NCBI RefSeq assembly: GCF_002222635.1
Contig: NZ_CP022418.1
Location: 186,001 to 250,000 of the forward strand
Direction: 5' to 3'
Length of the DNA: 64,000 bases
Source of the DNA: Pseudosulfitobacter pseudonitzschiae
GTDB taxonomy: Bacteria; Pseudomonadota; Alphaproteobacteria; Rhodobacterales; Rhodobacteraceae
Part shown: positions 61,483 to 64,000 of the stretch, piece after piece
Position numbering within the stretch: the first letter of the stretch is position 1
Layout of the letters: the number at the start of each line of letters is the position of its first letter
The notes under the pieces: model-generated
What the model was told of the DNA's origin: nothing
The model's input: the letters and a program-made list of their open reading frames with translations, nothing else
The model's database searches: none
Program-made: the position numbers and the translations under genes

Positions 61483-62568
61483 ATGGCTTTTATTCCCGCC
61501 ACCGCCCCCTTTGGGGAGCGGGCAAGTCCAGTATTGTCCGCGGACAATCCGACTCCCGACCGACATATTGTGATTGATCTGTTGCGCAGGGCCGCACCGC
61601 TGATTGGGTTGACCCCACCAATAATTGCAACGCTGGATGCAATGATCTCTTGCTTACCCCCTAAACGCAAGCACCACACAGTTTTTGCGTCAAACGCTAC
61701 ATTGACCTTCCGCCGCAACGGTATTTCGGACCGCACGATCCGGCGACATGTCTTGGTCTTGCAAGAAGCCGGTCTGTTGACCCGTCACGACAGCCCCAAC
61801 CGAAAACGCTTTACCAAGACGAACAGCCAAGCAGGCACAATGCTCCGTTTCGGTTTTGACTTGTCGCCGCTCTATAAACAACTCCCGCAGATTGCTGCAT
61901 TAGCTGCCGATGCCACCGCACAGCAAGAACAGATCGCCTATATCAAGACAAAGATCCGCGCCGTGGCCAATGAACTAGTAAGCCAAGATCCAAACCATCC
62001 TGACGGAACACAGGCCCTGCGACTGCTGCGCCGCAAACTGACACTTGAGGCTTGCGAAAACCTCTTGGCAGACCTGGACACCGCGCCCTTGCCTGCTGAG
62101 CACACTGATACCGGAACAATAAAAATGTCCGCCGCAGACAGCCAAAATGTCCGGCACCATCATAACTCAAATAAAGAACATATTGATAAAGAAGAGCCAC
62201 CTGCACATACAGACCAACTGCCGCTATCAGTCCCAGAACTGTTGGCAAGCTGTCCAGAGGCTGGCCAATATGCACTAAGAAAGATCGAAAGCTTTGCTGA
62301 CGTCATCGCCCATGCACGCAGTCTCGCACCCATGATCGGGATCGATGACCGAACCTATCAGACTGCACAAGACCATATCGGGCCATTGGCCACAGCGACA
62401 ACGATTTGGGCAATGATGCAGTTTTATGATCGCATCAAGAAAGCAGGTGCTTATTTCAGAGCCATAACCATTGGAAGTAAAAGCGAAGGATTTGATCCAG
62501 TGCGACTTATCCGACAACTTGCCGCATCACATGACCTGCGCGCTAACAATTGTCCGCGGACAACTTGA
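61483..62568 (+). CDS. repC: RepABC replication initiator
   Basis: 361 aa replication initiator, shorter than the about 400 aa usual for rhizobial RepC but normal for Rhodobacterales. Conserved segments: LRRAAPLIGLTPPIIATLDA, LTFRRNGISDRTIRRHVLVL (HTH) and LLTRHDSPNRKRFTKTNSQA. The origin is expected inside the gene. A 14-bp palindrome occurs within both its first and last codons. Confidence 0.92.
   Translation: MAFIPATAPFGERASPVLSADNPTPDRHIVIDLLRRAAPLIGLTPPIIATLDAMISCLPPKRKHHTVFASNATLTFRRNGISDRTIRRHVLVLQEAGLLTRHDSPNRKRFTKTNSQAGTMLRFGFDLSPLYKQLPQIAALAADATAQQEQIAYIKTKIRAVANELVSQDPNHPDGTQALRLLRRKLTLEACENLLADLDTAPLPAEHTDTGTIKMSAADSQNVRHHHNSNKEHIDKEEPPAHTDQLPLSVPELLASCPEAGQYALRKIESFADVIAHARSLAPMIGIDDRTYQTAQDHIGPLATATTIWAMMQFYDRIKKAGAYFRAITIGSKSEGFDPVRLIRQLAASHDLRANNCPRTT
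61533..61548. promoter_or_regulatory. Palindromic PAR-type site inside repC 5' end
   Basis: ATTGTCCGCGGACAAT is a perfect 16-bp palindrome at repC codons 17-22. Its 14-bp core recurs at 62550-62563 and nowhere else that I found in the window. Repeated perfect palindromes in repABC loci are the usual RepB-binding partition sites and determine compatibility group. Confidence 0.65.
62550..62563. promoter_or_regulatory. Palindromic PAR-type site overlapping repC 3' end
   Basis: TTGTCCGCGGACAA, the 14-bp core of the site at 61533, encodes the last codons of repC and ends 5 bp before the end of the repC stop codon. Two copies bracket the initiator gene 1.0 kb apart. Confidence 0.65.
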
Positions 62569-62575
62569 GATGTTA

Positions 62576-62591
62576 TTCTTAAATTTAAGAA
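62576..62591. repeat. Perfect AT-rich palindrome after repC
   Basis: TTCTTAAATTTAAGAA is a 16-bp perfect palindrome 8 bp after repC, with TGTT and AACA flanking it. It is too AT-rich and has no loop or T-tract for a strong terminator; an operator for the downstream ParB-like gene is possible. Confidence 0.4.
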
Positions 62592-62712
62592 CAACAATCG
62601 TTGCCTACGGCCAGTAAGGGCACTTTTTGAGAGGGAAAGGAGTGTTGGTTTGAAGGTGACGGGAAGTGAGATCGGGAGAGTTGCTTCCGGCGCCCGTCGT
62701 GGAGAAGATCTA

Positions 62713-64000
62713 ATGACGAAAGCTGTCCAGAAAATCACCCTGTCCCCGTCCCGGGATATCCCTTTCGACAAGCTGGTGCTGAGCCAGTCCAACGTGCGGC
62801 GCATCAAGGCTGGCGTGTCTGTCGAGGAACTGGCCGAAGACATCGCCCGCCGCGGTCTGTTGCAGAGCCTGAGCGTGCGGCCCGTGTTGGCTGACGAGGG
62901 GACCGAAACCGGCAAGTTCGAGATCCCGGCCGGTGGCCGCCGGTTCCAAGCATTGTCCTTGCTGGTGAAGCAAAAGCGGTTGGCGAAGACGACGCCCATT
63001 CCCTGCATCGTGCGGGATGCGGGGTCCGCGATCCTGGCCGAGGACGATTCCCTTGCAGAAAACATGCAACGCGTCGCTCTGCACCCGCTCGACCAGTTCC
63101 GCGCGTTTGTGTCACTGCGCGACAACGGTCAGAGCGATGCTGAGATTGCTGCCGCCTTCTTCGTGACGCTGCAAATCGTGAAGCAGCGCCTCAAACTTGC
63201 CTCCGTCGCCCCTTCCCTGCTTGATATCTACGCCGAGGATGGCATGACGCTGGAGCAGCTCATGGCCTTCACCGTGAACCCCGATCACGCGCGTCAAGTT
63301 CAGGTCTGGGATGTGATCCATTCATCCTGGAACAAGGAAACCATTCCAAATCCGGCGCATGCTGACCGAGACCTCGGTCCGGGCGTCCGACCGACGCGCG
63401 GTCTTTGTGGGTGTTGAGGCCTATGAAGCGGCGGGCGGCACGATGTTGCATGACCTCTTTCAGGGCGATGACGGTGGCTGGCTCGAGGACCCTTCCCTGC
63501 TCGATCGGCTGGTGACGGAAAAACTCCAGGCCGAGGCTGAGACGGTTGCGGTTGAGGGCTGGAAGTGGATCGAGGTCGCGCTTGACCTGCCCTACGGCTA
63601 CAGCCACGGCCTGCGGTCCCTGTCCGGTGATCCGGCACCGATGACGGATGACGAAGGTGCGGCTCATGCCAAGCTGCTCGACGAGTACCGGGCGCTCGAG
63701 GAGGAATACGCAGGGCAGGATGAAATCCCCGACGAGATCGACACGCGGCTTGGCGTGTTGGAAGCAGAAATGGAAAAGATCGAGTCCCGGCCGTTGATCT
63801 TCGACCCCTTGGAAATCGGACGGGCAGGGACGTTCGTCACGCTCGACCGCTACGGCGCGCTGGCAGTCTATCGCGGGTATGTGCGCCCAGAGGATGAGCC
63901 CGTTGAGGAGACTGCGGTCCAGGATGGTACTGATCCTGCGGTGGCGGGGCAGGGATATTATCGTGATCTCACCGATGGCCATGGCAGTGCCGCTCATGGC
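62713..64000 (+). pseudogene. ParB/RepB/Spo0J-domain plasmid protein, frameshifted, runs off window
   Basis: Starts at 62713 after GGAGAAG. ParB N-domain: IPFDKLVLSQSNVRRIKAG, GLLQSLSVRPVLADEG, AGGRRFQALSLLV and SLAENMQRVALHPLDQFRAF. The frame ends at 63417, but from about 63340 the +1 frame continues FQIRRMLTETSVRASDRRAV through to the window edge, keeping acidic ParB-like C-terminal sequence (LEEEYAGQDEIPDEIDTRLG). An extra A in the AAA run at 63338-63340 accounts for the shift. Large proteins of this kind (about 600-700 aa) are common on Rhodobacteraceae plasmids. If the indel is a sequencing error, the gene is intact. Confidence 0.75.

Noticed and set aside
1-64000. CRISPR array, tRNA or rRNA genes
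   Set aside because: No regularly spaced repeat-spacer pattern beyond the three-unit array at 35738, and no tRNA- or rRNA-like conserved sequence was recognised on either strand.
1-64000. Avoidance of CCWGG sites because of the EcoRII-type system
   Set aside because: CCAGG and CCTGG occur repeatedly in the window on casual reading; no obvious depletion, and a proper count was not possible.

Overview
The window looks like part of a large RepABC-type plasmid or chromid of an alphaproteobacterium of the Rhodobacteraceae (Roseobacter group). It carries a repA-repB-repC module with a counter-transcribed RNA and palindromic partition-type sites near the right end (59.1-62.6 kb). The proteins (TTT and TRAP transport genes, RcnB-like protein, DUF6429, WGR protein, NsrR) and the GC-rich codon use fit that family. 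No rRNA, tRNA or CRISPR array was recognised.

Layout. 0-3.9 kb: a tripartite tricarboxylate transporter (tctC-tctB-tctA) with its own GntR regulator. 3.9-5.1 kb: debris of IS110 and IS3 elements and a broken small gene. 5.1-10.9 kb: vitamin block, a Dabb-family protein, then nadA-nadB-nadC (de novo NAD) and panB-panC (pantothenate). 11.0-14.9 kb: integrase and IS3 remnants, then a complete EcoRII-type island (C5 methyltransferase, Vsr endonuclease, EcoRII-like endonuclease). 15.0-15.6 kb: Lrp/AsnC and MFS remnants.

15.7-34.9 kb is the largest coherent block. An IclR regulator and a polyamine-type ABC transporter with both permeases fused in one chain lie on the minus strand. Divergently, a tightly packed 12-gene catabolic operon runs on the plus strand: two-subunit CoA-transferase, CaiB-type CoA-transferase, 2-hydroxyacid dehydrogenase, class II aldolase, FGGY kinase, ThDP enzyme, molybdopterin oxidoreductase, AhpD-like protein, rhodanese, acyl-CoA synthetase and FAD-linked oxidase. 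The divergent promoter region holds two copies of a GTTC-N9-GAAC palindrome, and a weaker copy precedes iclR. The substrate is not evident; I regard this as the best candidate for an undescribed pathway.

35-42 kb: an RcnB-like protein, a sigma-factor fragment, a three-unit 23-bp iteron-like array, then a siderophore uptake set (TonB-dependent receptor, binding protein, two permeases, ATPase). 42-43.8 kb: IS5 and TRAP remnants and two small ORFs. 43.9-52.2 kb: a complete haem-acquisition system in the gene order hasI-hasS-hasR-hasA-hasD-hasE, all on the minus strand and without hasB; its hemophore has an added RTX-type C-terminal module. 52.4-53.2 kb: IS6-family debris. 53.2-55.2 kb: an NsrR-type regulator divergent from a small membrane protein and a group III truncated haemoglobin (nitric-oxide response), then a 5-formyltetrahydrofolate cyclo-ligase.

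55.5-64 kb is plasmid maintenance: a tyrosine recombinase with a lox-like inverted repeat 0.2 kb downstream, a serine resolvase, a toxin-antitoxin locus whose toxin carries an in-frame stop, repABC, and a ParB-domain gene broken by a one-base frameshift that runs off the window.
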